A stretch of DNA of 64,000 nucleotides from Buddleja alternifolia (Eukaryota; Streptophyta; Magnoliopsida; Lamiales; Scrophulariaceae): assembly GCA_019426215.1 (NCBI GenBank), contig CM033392.1:40850666-40914665 (forward strand), read 5' to 3'. The position numbers were made by a program, and so were the translations under genes. Each line of letters starts with the position of its first letter. Positions within the stretch are counted from its first letter, which is position 1. Positions 11,310 through 21,790 of this stretch are shown here, one piece after another. Under the pieces are notes generated by a model that saw nothing but the letters and a program-made list of their open reading frames with translations, was not told the DNA's origin and did no database searches.

Positions 11310-12496
11310 AACAACATTTTTTTTGGAAAGGGTTGAAGAACACTGTGTATGAATTTATAAGGGGGTGTGAGGTGTGTCAACAATGTAAAGGGGAGACAGT
11401 AGCCTCTCCAGGAAAACTACAGCCACTTCCTATCCCAGAAGGCATTTGGCAGGATATATCCATGGAATTTATAAATGGTTTGCCTCTTTCGGGTGGTAAG
11501 GATGCAATTTTAGTGGTGGTGGACCGTTTCAGCAAGTATGCTCATTTCATTGGGCTTAAACATCCCTACTCAGCCAAGACAGTAGCTCAAGCCTTCATGG
11601 ACACGGTTTTCAAGTTACATGGTATCCCTAAATCTATAGTAAGTGATCGGGATCCAATCTTCATTAGTCATTTTTGGCAAGATTTTTTCAAATTACAAAA
11701 GGTTCAGTTAAACACTTCAACGTCTTACCACCCACAATCCGATGGTCAAACAGAAGTAGTGAATCGTTGTCTTGAGACTTATCTTCGATGTATGTGTAAC
11801 AACCGGCCTAAGGAGTGGAGCCACTGGTTAACACTTGCAGAATGGTGGTACAACACAACATTCCACACAGCTACTAAAATGACCCCCTTTGAAGTGGTCT
11901 ATGGTCAAAAACCCCCACTTCATCACCCTTACCTTCCCTATGAATTCAGTGGGGCAGAAGTTGACAGGAGTCTACAAAATAGGGAAGCCACCTTGAGGAT
12001 TATCAAGGACAATCTGATTAGAGCTCAATCTCGGATGAAAAAACAAGTGGACAAGTCGAGGAGTGAGAGAGAATTCAGTATTGGTGACTGTGTCTTTGTT
12101 AAACTACAACCATACAAACAACTTTCACTTAAAAAACACTCTTATCATAAACTTTCACCCAAATTTTTTGGTCCCTTTCAGGTGTTACAGCGCATTGGAC
12201 CTGTGGCATATACATTGGACCTTCCTACGGATTCTCGCATTCACCCTACATTTCACGTCTCGCAACTGAATAAGCGGATTGGAACAACTCCCTGTCAACC
12301 TCATTTACCGGTGGTACTCACTGAACATGGTTCCTTAGTTTTAACTCCAGAACGCATTTTAGATAGACGGATGGTTCCGCGTAACAACATAGCAATTACA
12401 CAAATTCTCGTTAAGTGGTTCAATACTCCGGAAGAAGATAGTACATGGGAAGATCTCTACCAAATTCAGCAGCAATTTCCAGGTTTTTGTCCTTGA
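11306..12496 (+). pseudogene. Integrase with C-terminal chromodomain
   Basis: This 396-codon open segment holds the tail of the zinc-binding motif (GCEVCQQCK), the integrase core and a chromodomain (from about PERILDRR to TWEDLYQIQQQFP). Integrase inserts the cDNA, and the chromodomain is thought to steer it to marked chromatin. In the core, IVSDRDPIF and DGQTEVVNRCLETY supply the second and third acidic residues. The first is unusual: the expected Asp in the 'M-D-F-I-x-G-L-P' block reads Glu (SMEFINGLP near 11460). The frame ends with TGA at 12494-12496, about 30 bases before the 3' LTR. The element as a whole is dead because upstream frames are broken. Confidence 0.9.
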
Positions 12497-12525
12497 GGAC
12501 AAGGACAATTCTAAGGGGGAAGGAC

Positions 12526-13026
12526 TGATATATACAAAAATAGAAACGTAATACAACAGAGGGGAAACAACAAATGTTTTTATAAGTGGAACAGCGTTTT
12601 TTGTCAACACGACATCGTTTGGCTTAGTTCAAAACTAATGAGTAAAGTGTTAGCATTTTATACGTTTTTCTTTCACGTTTTCTAGTTAGGGTTATTGTTG
12701 CCCTAATTAGAATCTTTACAGCTTTAATTAGGAGTTAATGATGTGGTTAGTTATTTGTTATTTCTTCCATTTTCCAGCTCAGAATTTCAGTTGAGGATTC
12801 GGTTATCGTATTTTGTCATTTTCCATTGTATAAACCCAAAAATGCAAGCAATGAAATCATTATTGGTTGTTGGTTGCAAATTCCTTTTCTTTCTCTCTAT
12901 TCTCTCTCTCTCTCCTCTTCACTGTCACTCGTGAGTTCATCCGGGAAAGGGCATCTCCGGGGTTGTTCAAGGTTCAATCCTCTGGTGTTCTCTTATTTTG
13001 TTAAATTGGTTTTTTGGTACATAACA
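12526..13026 (+). repeat. 3' LTR of the Reina-like chromovirus
   Basis: 501 bp, partner of 7404-7902, preceded by the polypurine tract AAGGGGGAAGGAC. It is followed by the target duplication TGAAA and the rest of the CACTA element. Confidence 0.93.
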
Positions 13027-13031
13027 TGAAA

Positions 13032-13462
13032 AGGTCTCGGTTTTGGATCGAGGCGGAGCCACCAGTCCTCCTGCGAAGAGTCTTGCGATTTCTCCGACGG
13101 TGCTGATTCGACAATGACGTCTTCGTCGACGGCTTCGACGAAGTTAAAGGAGTGGTGTTCGATTTTTGTTTGGAAGTTTTGTTTGAAGATTGGGGAAATG
13201 AAGTCCCAGTGGGTGTGGTGGTGGTGGCGGTGGTGAGAGGCGAGAGTGAGAGAGAGAGAGAGAGAGGCAAAAGAGGGAAAGGGGGATAGGGTTTTAAAAA
13301 TTAGGATTTTCTGTGTATTATAGCGGTTCACAAGTGAACCGCCGTAATAGGTCCCTATTACAGCGGTTCATCTACGAACCGCTATAATAGGTTTCTCCGT
13401 TCGGTGGTTTTACCAGAACCGCTGTAATAGGGACTCTGTAATAGTGTATTTTTGTAATAGTG
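13032..13462. repeat. Right end of the small CACTA: GA-rich tract and subterminal inverted repeats
   Basis: After the chromovirus, 13032-13115 may continue the captured C2-domain gene. It passes into a GGTGGTGGTGGCGG stretch and a (GA)n tract (13190-13275), then 13318-13440 holds alternating GCGGTTC..GAACCGC motifs, each of the form CTATTACAGCGGTT, before the terminus. The layout mirrors 42975-43793 in the larger CACTA element. No gene is supported, although a long minus-strand frame rich in Ser-Leu arises from the GA repeats. Confidence 0.7.
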
Positions 13463-14643
13463 AATCACCAAAATCCAAGCTCTGAGGAGAAAGTTATAAA
13501 GGAAACAAGACCACTACGCAGAAGGCAAAATGTTATTGCATGCTAAGTATGAACATGGAGTATTGGAAATACGAACTTGCCACGTCATCAAGTACGAGCG
13601 CGAGGCTTGCGAAGTTTCAACTTCAACACAGCCAACTCCCAGTCAATCCACTCAAGCACGTCACCAAGTACGAACATGAGGAACATCAATTCGAACTTCG
13701 CGGCTGGAGAAAATTTGGAAAGTCTTGATACCTATTTCAAGTAGAAGACTTGGGGAGCCTCTCTTATAAATACCACCTCTTCCAATAGCAAAAGGGTTCG
13801 AATGTTCAGTACTTTGGGAGACTTTCGAGCAAGAAGATAACTCAAGGCAAGGAGAACGACAATTCTACATTGAGATTATTCATCAATCCGTAATAGGGAG
13901 ATTTTTTGATTTAGTTTATTTGTCTAAGAATAATTCTATATGTTTTGTTGTTTTTCGCATTCCGATTATGAACTAATTTCACCAAACTATGGCCATGTGA
14001 AGGCCGAATTATGATTTTATATATATGATATTGTTCTTCATATTAACTCTTCAATTGCTTTGTGTATTGGTTTTGGGCTTAGTTACTTCCATATGCATAG
14101 TCATCATATATTTGTCCTATTGCCTAGCTTAATAGTTCGAGAGAATATAAGTGAGGGATCAAAGACATCATCACACAATTCGTAAACAATAAGAAATTTA
14201 GGTAGAGACTCCTAGATGCCGTAGCCGGATTAATCCAGAGAAATTCTAGAACTTAAATGCATGATTGTTGGCTAGATTCTCGGATTGAGATATTTTGGGA
14301 ACAATCAATTCATCATAGGATTATTATTTCCGAGACATCGGGTAGTAATTATTTAAGGTTTTTTCCATTAAAGCAAAAGTAGTCTAATAATTCGAAGAAT
14401 AATTCGTATATCTAAATAAGTAATTCGGCTGAAACATGTGCCTTAGTTGCTTTCTCACATAAGAATCTCAATTAATTTGTTAAGGCTCGTTTTTCACTAT
14501 TTTACCATTAATTAATCACAATCTTTTAATTTAATTTTAATTGCATTCGAATCTTTTTTTTAAATAATCTTATCTCTGTGAGATCGATAACTCGGACTTA
14601 AAGTCTACTTGTTGTTTAATACATGTAAGGATTTTTCGTGTCA

Positions 14644-14965
14644 AGTTTTTAGCACCGTTCCAGGTGACTTGTTTTATTTTAGTTTGGAATTTTATTTCAA
14701 TTTTTAGCTTTAGTTTCCTTTATCGTTTTTTTTATTATTTGTATTTTTTTTATCTTTAAATTTCTGTGGTTTGCTTCTTTGTTTCGAGCAAGTTGATCTT
14801 TTGGTGAATGACCTGAGTCTCAGGAGGGGCTTTAGAGGAATTTGATCCCGAGATCGAGAGTACATGTTGTGCAAACCAGAGAAATCGAGCAATGGCTGGA
14901 AACTTCCCTGATATGACTCTACCCGAAAACAGGGAATGGTTACAAAAAATCTCTTTTAAGTTAAT
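14644..14965 (+). pseudogene. gag: Primer binding site remnant and start of gag of the Gag-only element
   Basis: Directly after the LTR, 14650-14668 reads TAGCACCGTTCCAGGTGAC, a decayed form of the tRNA-Asp primer site seen intact at 47052-47069. From about 14830, codons read EFDPEIEST and then AGNFPDMTLPENREWLQKI, matching the gag start at 47220-47370. The coding part stops at 14965 where a Sirevirus-like LTR begins. This proves that the LTR at 3260-14643 belongs to the same family as the element at 45543-52127. Confidence 0.8.
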
Positions 14966-16458
14966 TGATGGTCCCAAGTGGCATACGAAAGGGTCTACAA
15001 AGAGGGGGGGGGGGGGGAGTTGAATAAACCCTAAAGTCCTTCTCAACTTTCGAAAAATCGTATCACTTTTGAAGAATTTGAATGCTTAGTAAGCTCAGCG
15101 CTAGGTCAGGCGCTGAAAAGTAAGATAACTTAGTCTTAGTGATTTCAACAATTACCAAAGTAAGGTAATGTTTCAATTGCTTAATCAGGGTTAGCAAAGC
15201 GGAAATGATTTTAAAGTTTAACGTTCTCTTTAACCAAATAGTTGCTTAACCATTTTAATGTCTTTTCAAAGATATAATATGAAAATTAAAAGTAAAGCAG
15301 TAAATCACACAAGATATTGTAAGGTTCACTGGGTGATGCTACGTCCTTTTTCACCTTTGCACTCAGAGGAAGTCCACTAAATTGATTATCGAAAGATCAC
15401 ACAGAGGCTTCTACAAAATAGATAAAAGGGAAGATGATCTTGAGCTCCTTGATCACACAGATTTAAGCTCCAATGAAGATCTTCTTCAACAAACTTCTCT
15501 CACCCAGAAATATTGCTTGTGAATCAACAACTTTCTCACACAGATGAAAGAGGTTGAGGATTTTGTCACGGGTTTGTTTGATTTTAGAAAGTTCAAACAA
15601 CTTGGGATATCTCAATAGGAGTTTTAGGGTTCTTCTATGAAGATGTTTGAGATATCTTTAACTATCTTTGGAATGTGTATGAAAAGCTTAAAGGATTTTT
15701 GGCTATGGAGTTTATAAGCTTTTCTCTCAAATATTTTCAGCAAAGTTTTGACCTTTTCTTATGCATGTACGTATGTGTGTAATTAGGTTTGTTGAAGGGT
15801 ACTATTTATAGAGATTTCTTAGGACTTGTCCGTTGGACACATGCAGGCGCGTGTCTCTCACACAGCGCGTTAAATAGCCTTTTTCTAATATTCCTGAAAT
15901 TCGGCTGTTACCGATTGGATAAGAGCAGACTTTGAACTCTGAATCCTAACAGTCTAGTTAAAAGGTGGTGTGTCCACATGTCATAATAGCTTATCACATT
16001 TAATACACTTATCAGGCATTTAATACGTTTTGAATTTATTTCCCACTGGAAATAAATGTCCGTTGATGATTGCATTTAAGTCCTCCATGACTTGAGAATT
16101 TATTTCAGGTGAATTTGATCCTTGATCGCTTGAGTAACATGAGCGCTTGATTCAATAATCCGAAAATAGTCCTTTAACATTTAACAGACGCTTAAGACAA
16201 ATCTTTATCTTCACTTGACTTCAGACGCTGATCTTCAACTTCATCTCTGATGGACTGACCTAGAATTCTATCAACAACTCGGTATCCAACACTTAGTCTA
16301 AAATCTATAAAGATACAAATTACAAGCCTAACAAAATAATAAACTTTCAAACGCTTATACAAATGGTCTATGAAAGCATAAACTTACATTCTTTTGGGGT
16401 CTAACATAAAATCCTATTCTTGTCATCATCAAAACATCTAACATGGAATTTTCTAACA
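14966..16458 (-). repeat. Sirevirus-type 3' LTR, minus strand
   Basis: About 1.49 kb; in minus orientation it starts TGTTAGAAAATTCC at 16458 and ends CACTTGGGACCATCA at 14966. A TATA-like CTCTATAAATAG lies at 15802-15813 on the minus strand. It contains a run of G at 15006-15018. Related LTRs are at 29280-30720 and 55248-56754. Adjacent on the right is the polypurine tract, which fixes its orientation. Confidence 0.85.
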
Positions 16459-16710
16459 ATTTCCCCCTTTTTGTTGATGTCAAGACCTTAACTCTTATAA
16501 CTCTTTTATAGTTTAAGAGTTTTAAAGAAAAGCCTAAAACATATAAGTTAGCGTTAGAAAGTTAGATAAGTTAGCTAATGTTAGATTAGCCTCAACAAGA
16601 TGTTTCAGCGCTAAATCATTCATTCATAAATATAGAATTGAAAACATACATGATTTATACTGAAAAACTAAAGTGACAACATGAACAAAGAAAAATAGAT
16701 AAACAGGTGA

Positions 16711-19700
16711 TCATCTCCTTTGTCGCTTTTTGGATGCCTCTTCCTAGAAAATTTCATTCGCTAGATCTAGAAGGACTCAATCAATGTCTATCATTGTTGT
16801 ATGATAGACTTCATTGTAGTCCTCGCGTCTCTCTTTAACGCTCTGATTTAATTCCAAAAACCTTTCCACCTAATCCCTTGGAGGGATCCCGAGCGTCTTA
16901 ATAAGATCATGATAAATATCTTGCATTAGGTCATTAGAAGGTTTCCAATTTATAGGTCTTCGCAAGGGTTCAGAAACTTAACATCAAGATCAGAAAGCTT
17001 ATGCCTGCCTCGAAAGTATCTTGGCTTACGCTTCTTTGTGAGCATCTTCTTAAAGATCACTATCTCTTCAAACATGGAGCGCCAATTCTTATTGTCAGTT
17101 TTGGACACTTGCTCCATTGAGGCTTTTCCTTTGGCTTTTAGATCTTGAGGCTTTTCTTTCTCTTCCCCCTTCTTGACTTCATCAAGGAAAGACTTTAGCT
17201 CAGCAATATCTCGCCGCAAAAAATTAACTTCATCAACCAAAAGTGCAACTTGTCCAGCGATACTCTGACTAATGAGGTTGGAAGTATTATGTCTTTCAGT
17301 ATCGGCTGAAGCGTTCTGTGCTAGTGAGCGATTAAACTCTTCGGAGAGGCCAGTGATCAAAGGGACCATGCGATCCAGTATCGATGCAGTATTCTTGGCC
17401 GCAGCGTTTGCAATATCACGACTTCGCGTGTCGAGGCTAACTTGATGTGCATCTCATCATTTTCTAACATCTTGGAACAAGAACCCTCGATTGTGTTGAG
17501 CGAGTTCCTAACCGCTCGTCTAAAGTCTTTCGCCTCTGGATCACTATCCGAATCTGGGTCAGATGAAGAAGGACGTTCCAGGGACGAAATGAGTCCATAA
17601 GAGCTTGAAACGTCAGCCTTTGCTTTAGATTTGTCTCAGATGAAAGGTTCTTCTGGTTCTTCTGCCATTTCTGCTTGCACTTCTTCAATCGCTAAGTCAA
17701 GAGATTGAGTGGCATCCTCAATCTGAACAATCTGTTCAACAATGGACGTATCGACTGCTAGAGCGCTGGGGGCATCTTCCATCTGAATATGAGCGTGTAC
17801 AATTTTAGCGTCCTCAACAGTAGGATCCAGCACTGCTTCTACTTCTGTGATCATCACAAGAACTTTTCTTTTTACTGGCACAACCCAAATTGGGTCAATT
17901 GCCTCAAGAAAATGCCTTCGACTTTGGTAAAAGGTTCGCGGAATAAACAACAAAGCGTCTTCTAGAAACTCAACACCAGTTGTGTATAAATTCTTGAAGT
18001 TCAACAAAAACGGCATCAGCGCTTAAGCTAGCGCCTGATCCATTGGCTTGATGAGTGAAATGAACTTGGCCACACGGATGTTCTGTTCGTAAAACAAGAT
18101 AAGATGCATGTTTTACCCACGGAAGTCACTGAAACCGAAATGTTGGTTAAAAGTGATATCCAACGATTGGGCATTCTCAACAATCGCACGTCTTTTTCTG
18201 TGAAATTCAGCAAAATCATCTGTCAAAATCATGCTGAGCAAAGTTCTATCTCGGATGAAATACATAGCATTCCCCTTGACTGATCTGAGCGAGCTGTTCT
18301 CTGATAAAGCTTTCCGTGCCTCTGCTAAAAATGGGTAAAGAACTGATTGGACCCACTAGCGACTCACGCCTTTGCAACAAAAATGAAGCGTATCCTGTAT
18401 GCCTATACTCAATTCCAAAGTCGAAGAGGAATGGATACCTAATCATCTCCTCAACTGTATGAAAATGTAAAATGAGTTCTTTAGCCCATCTAGATGTATC
18501 CCAAATCCAGCGTTTGCCCAATTTCTCTGTCAATTTCTTATCTTGCTTTACCTCGAGCAGCTTCTTGAATTGCTCCTTTTCTATGTCAAAACTGTCTGCC
18601 CAAAGTCTAGCTAGAAACTCTCTGGCTCCATCTTCTACCCAGAAATTGATTGGGTTAGGGTGATCTTGAAGCATGGCACCCTTTCCCTTCCATAATTGCA
18701 GGGGTTTCTTTGAAGATTTGTTGGCGTCTGAATGGACAACTTTGGGAAGGGCAGAATAACCCATCTTGTTCAGTAGTTCTTCATCTGGGTTCTTCTCCCA
18801 ATCGCCCATGTGAGGATTTCTAATCTGGACATGAGTGCTGCAGAATGGATAGTTGCATTCAAGGCTTCAAGCGACTTCTTGAAAGCATTTGCTCTCAAAC
18901 TCTGCCAGATCTTTCTGAAGAGTGTCCAGGTGCTCTGAACGAGCAATGATCTCCTTCATCGTCATCACTCAACTATTAGCAAGCATCTCGAAAATGATTT
19001 TCTTTTGAGCGTCCGACAGAGCAGGATAGTAAAGAGTTGTGTGAAAATTAAGTTCCATGTTAATCAACTGCTGAAGCGTCGTTTCTCTGCAAGCATAGTA
19101 AAATTCCAGATCTTTAGTATAGCCTCTGGAAAATAAATTGACCGCCTGAGGAGGAGGACCAGTTGGTGTGGGGATAATCGGGATCACTTCTGTCGACCGC
19201 TCAGCATCCATAGTCGCTTCCTAGGCTAGTGAGATTTCAATGTCTGGAAGGACTATGTCTAGTTCTCTAGCGATTTCCACCACTGTTGACAAATCAACGT
19301 CCAACTCAATGTATGCCTCTGGAGGTAGAGGTGCATCAGCGTCTTGTGTACTTTGAGCTAACACATGCAAGCATTTGAGAAAGAAGAAAAATTTCCACTA
19401 AGTAGAAACTCTGTATATAAAATACAAAAATGCTTACCCTGAGGACTATCTTCGACTACAGTAGTCTCTTGATCTTTAGAAACTTCGGTTTCTATAGTCT
19501 CAGGCTCCGGAACTTCTTCAACTTCATGGGGTAAAGAAGTGAGGGGATCAGCAAAAATAGGATTATTGAATCCTTCTAATAAATTAAGAACATATTGGAT
19601 GTTATATTCTCTATAGGCTGAAAGAAAATTTGTCCTAGCGTTAAAAAGAAAAACACAAGGCAAGGATAATATATATTGTCTAAGACAAGTACTTACCCCG

Positions 19701-20848
19701 ATCGCTTGCTAAATCCACTGAGGGAGCATTAGTGACAGGTTCTGGGATTGGCTCAGAAGGTGGAGGAGGATGAGGGACACTCAAAGGTTCTTTAAGCGCT
19801 GGTTCGACTGGAGTGCTTGTTGAGCCTTTGGGAGTGGACTAGGGCGTACATTTTCTGGAAAGAGGCACTTCCACTTCTTCTGCTTCTTCTTCAATCTCTG
19901 GCGAAATGGTAGTCGCTGGAGGTAGAGAAGGGGTTTTCTACAGAGAGGAGGGAGACTTTTTTTTTTCTTTTTTTCTTTTCTTTCTTTTGATTCTTCGCTG
20001 GCTTGGAGGGCTCAGTAACTTTTAAAGCAGTTTTTTGTTTTGGTCTCTTGACAACAATTTCTTCTGGCTCATCTGATGAGGAAGTCGCTTTATCCTCAGG
20101 ATCACCACATACTTGACCTTCAGCAAGGCCTTCAACTAGGAGACACTCATGCTCCTCTTTTGGAACAACTCGCCGATCATTTTCTTCCCATAAAACTTTG
20201 TAACTAGCACTTTAGATCCTTCAGAAGTAACAAATCAACTAGCAATCAAAAGAAAACTTAACAGAATCCCATAAGGATTGGGATTCACCGATTCCTGCAT
20301 CGCTGTCTTTAAGCTATTGAACATATACAACGCCCAGTTGACCTTCAGCTTGGTCAACACTGCGATCATCATCTTGAATTGCACGATTGAAACCTTATCA
20401 AAAGAACCTTTTCTGCACTCGATCGTCTTGGAACAAATATCAACCAGAATGACATACACACCCTTCATGTCATTCTTTTTTAAATTTGACTTGTAAGCCG
20501 CATCAGCTTCATCACGGCGAACAACTGACCAGACCTTTGTAGATGCTCCCACGGCCACTTGTTCCACTTTGCACCCATGAGTAGGCAGTTTCAGAAGATC
20601 AACAAGTAATTTTGTAGTAAATGCAAAGGGGGTTTCAGCAGATGGAAAAGAACAGGTGATTAAGTTGCCATCGGAAGAAAGGACAACATTTTTGAAAAAG
20701 AATTTAACTTCATCCTCATGCAAAATAGAATGAGAGGTGAGAAGGTTTTTCAGACCTGATTCATCAATGAGAGTAAGAACCCTGCCTTAAAGCCCATTGG
20801 TTTGGAGGTTTTTCTGGAAGCAGATGAAGATGTCTTTGGTGGCGCTAT
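16711..20848 (-). pseudogene. Env-position (post-pol) gene of Sirevirus-like element, copy 1, decayed
   Basis: This is homologous to the gene at 57009-60280. It opens with codons reading (M)APPKTSSSASRKTSKP at 20848, but the start is ATA. A domain of about 160 codons that copy 2 lacks follows (20720-20240: DEVKFFFKNVVLSSDG, KLLVDLLKLP, GVYVILVDICSKTI, KLKVNWALYMFNSLKTAM), resembling in layout the 'putative plant transposon protein' domain. Next come a Lys-rich stretch (20190-19970), an exon at about 19620-19440 (YNIQYVLNLLEGFNNP), and the long last exon from about 19360. Introns (donor GGTAAGTACTT near 19697, acceptor TTTCTTTCAG near 19625, donor GGTAAGCA near 19436) match copy 2. The C-terminus has a heptad-like coiled coil (ALLVDEVNFLRRDIAELKSF) and KKMLTKKRKPRYF. 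There are many stops and shifts. Role unknown. Confidence 0.7.
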
Positions 20849-21006
20849 TGATGAAAATGAAGAGCTTTTGAGGAGAGAAAGAAGAACTTTTTGCCTTAGG
20901 GAGAGAGAGTGAATTTTTACAGCAAGGAAATATGAAAGTGATAAAGTTTTTTTGTAAAAATTCAAAGGGTTTAAATAGATGACAATGTTCTGATTGGTCC
21001 CAACTA

Positions 21007-21790
21007 TAAACAAAGGCTTGCGATCTTAAGGAATGTCCTGAGTGAAGAGTCGATTGAATATGTGTTGGAAACAAATCGTCCTGTAATTCCTGAGAGGAAT
21101 GAGGATGAAGAGGTTCAACTGGCTCACTTTAATTGGACTTGTGACATATATAAAGCTAGAGGATACATTCTTTGCTCAATGTGTAGTGAGCTGCAAAGTT
21201 CATACGACACAATGAGCAATGCAAGGGACATAATTCTTCACCTGGACGAAATGTTTGGTGAGCACGGTAGGACCGTAACATATTTTATATCAAAAGAACT
21301 CTTCAGAGCGAGGATGAGAGATGAAGAGAATGTGGGACACCATGTTCTCACGATGATGACCCTAATGGAAAGACTTCGGTCAATGCATTTCTATATGGAT
21401 ATTCATCTTTAAGTTGATCTCATCTTACAATCGCTCTCTGACTCCTTCTATTACTTCGTCATGAACTTTTATATCAATGATATCGATTGTTCATTAGCTG
21501 GGCTGACTAAGAAGCTTGAAATCGAACAAGCTCGTATTAGGACGAACAAGAAGAGGGATTCTTCTATGTATTTAACAAATGATACATTTGATGATCAACG
21601 TGATGGAAAGAAGAAAAGGCAAACGAAAGTATCCATAAGAACTTCAAAGAAGTTAGGACATGGCCGTAAGAGCAAAGGACCAAAGAAAATGGATAAATGT
21701 CTCGAGTGCGGTGAGCTTGGCCACTCGAAGAGAAACTGTCCCAAATTAGGCAAAGGCGCACAAGGTATGGAACTATTAGTTTTTGAAACT
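21007..21790 (+). pseudogene. gag: Gag of Angela-like copy 1 (partial)
   Basis: The frame enters at QRLAILRNVLSEESIEYVLE and continues through GYILCSMCSELQSSYDTM and HHVLTMMTLMERLRSM to a stop at 21410-21412, then MNFYINDIDCSLAGLTKKLE. It ends with a CCHC zinc knuckle (CLECGELGHSKRNC) at about 21700-21745, the nucleic-acid-binding part of Gag. The N-terminus, about 20-30 codons by comparison with 44559, is lost at the junction. One stop near 21410 and a shift before 21461 break it. Confidence 0.82.

Larger units (their letters stand above)
7404..13026 (+). mobile_element. Ty3/Gypsy chromovirus (Reina-like), full-length but inactive
   Basis: The 5.6-kb element has LTRs of about 500 bp (7404-7902, 12526-13026) that start TGATATATAC and end TACATAACA. 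It is flanked by the 5-base duplication TGAAA (7399-7403, 13027-13031). Order is gag, protease, reverse transcriptase, RNase H, integrase with a C-terminal chromodomain, which defines a chromovirus. Small size and short LTRs suggest the Reina clade; this part is inferred. The PBS at 7906 reads TGGTATCAGACCC, matching initiator tRNA-Met over its first ten bases. The PPT is AAGGGGGAAGGAC at 12513-12525. Several stops and one or more frameshifts make it non-functional. The two LTRs differ at several visible sites, mostly transitions. Confidence 0.92.
4809..13462. mobile_element. Non-autonomous CACTA transposon carrying host gene fragments and a nested retrotransposon
   Basis: The element starts CACTACTACAGAAATGACC and ends TTTTGTAATAGTG (reverse CACTATTACAAAA), with the 3-base target duplication AAT on each side (4806-4808, 13463-13465). 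Both ends carry subterminal repeats of the type AACCGCTGTAATAG in both orientations (about 4840-5010 and 13318-13440). Without the chromovirus at 7404-13026 the element is about 3.0 kb. I find no transposase. Its right end, with GA-rich tract and GGTGGTGG-type triplets at 13190-13275, resembles the right end of the larger CACTA at 33990-43793. Most of the interior is captured host gene sequence. Confidence 0.9.
3260..14643 (+). repeat. 5' LTR of a Gag-only (Tat/Athila-like) LTR element, split by two DNA transposons
   Basis: The LTR begins TGATAGGGTG at 3260 and ends GTGTCA at 14643. After removal of the Mutator-like insert (3433-4728) and the CACTA insert (4809-13462), with one copy of each target duplication, about 1.42 kb remains. 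It is homologous to the LTRs at 24239-25878, 45543-47045 and 50647-52127; the clearest shared blocks are 13960-14380 (ACCATGTGAAGG-type text, the 'gagacatcgggtag' stretch) and the end near CACGTAAGGATTTTT. Right after it lies a decayed primer binding site (14650-14668). The structure is a classic nested insertion. Confidence 0.8.
14966..21006 (-). mobile_element. 3' half of a Sirevirus-like Copia element, truncated
   Basis: On the minus strand this comprises the env-position gene, the polypurine tract (16459-16473, CAAAAAGGGGGAAAT in reverse) and the 3' LTR (14966-16458). Pol, gag and the 5' LTR are missing. Homology to the longer copy at 55248-64000 continues to about 20990 (leader of the env-position gene), and the sequence then changes to Angela gag at about 21007 with no LTR end there. 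A deletion, not an insertion, must have made this junction. The element sits in the gag of the Gag-only element on its left. Confidence 0.8.

Noticed and set aside
12993..13331. Ser/Leu- and His-rich minus-strand frames
   Set aside because: They are produced by GA and GGT low-complexity tracts at the end of the CACTA element; similar artefacts occur at 42974-43171.
15006..15018. Poly-G run in the Sirevirus LTR as a possible G-quadruplex
   Set aside because: A single homopolymer, absent at this length from the other LTR copies; more likely slippage.
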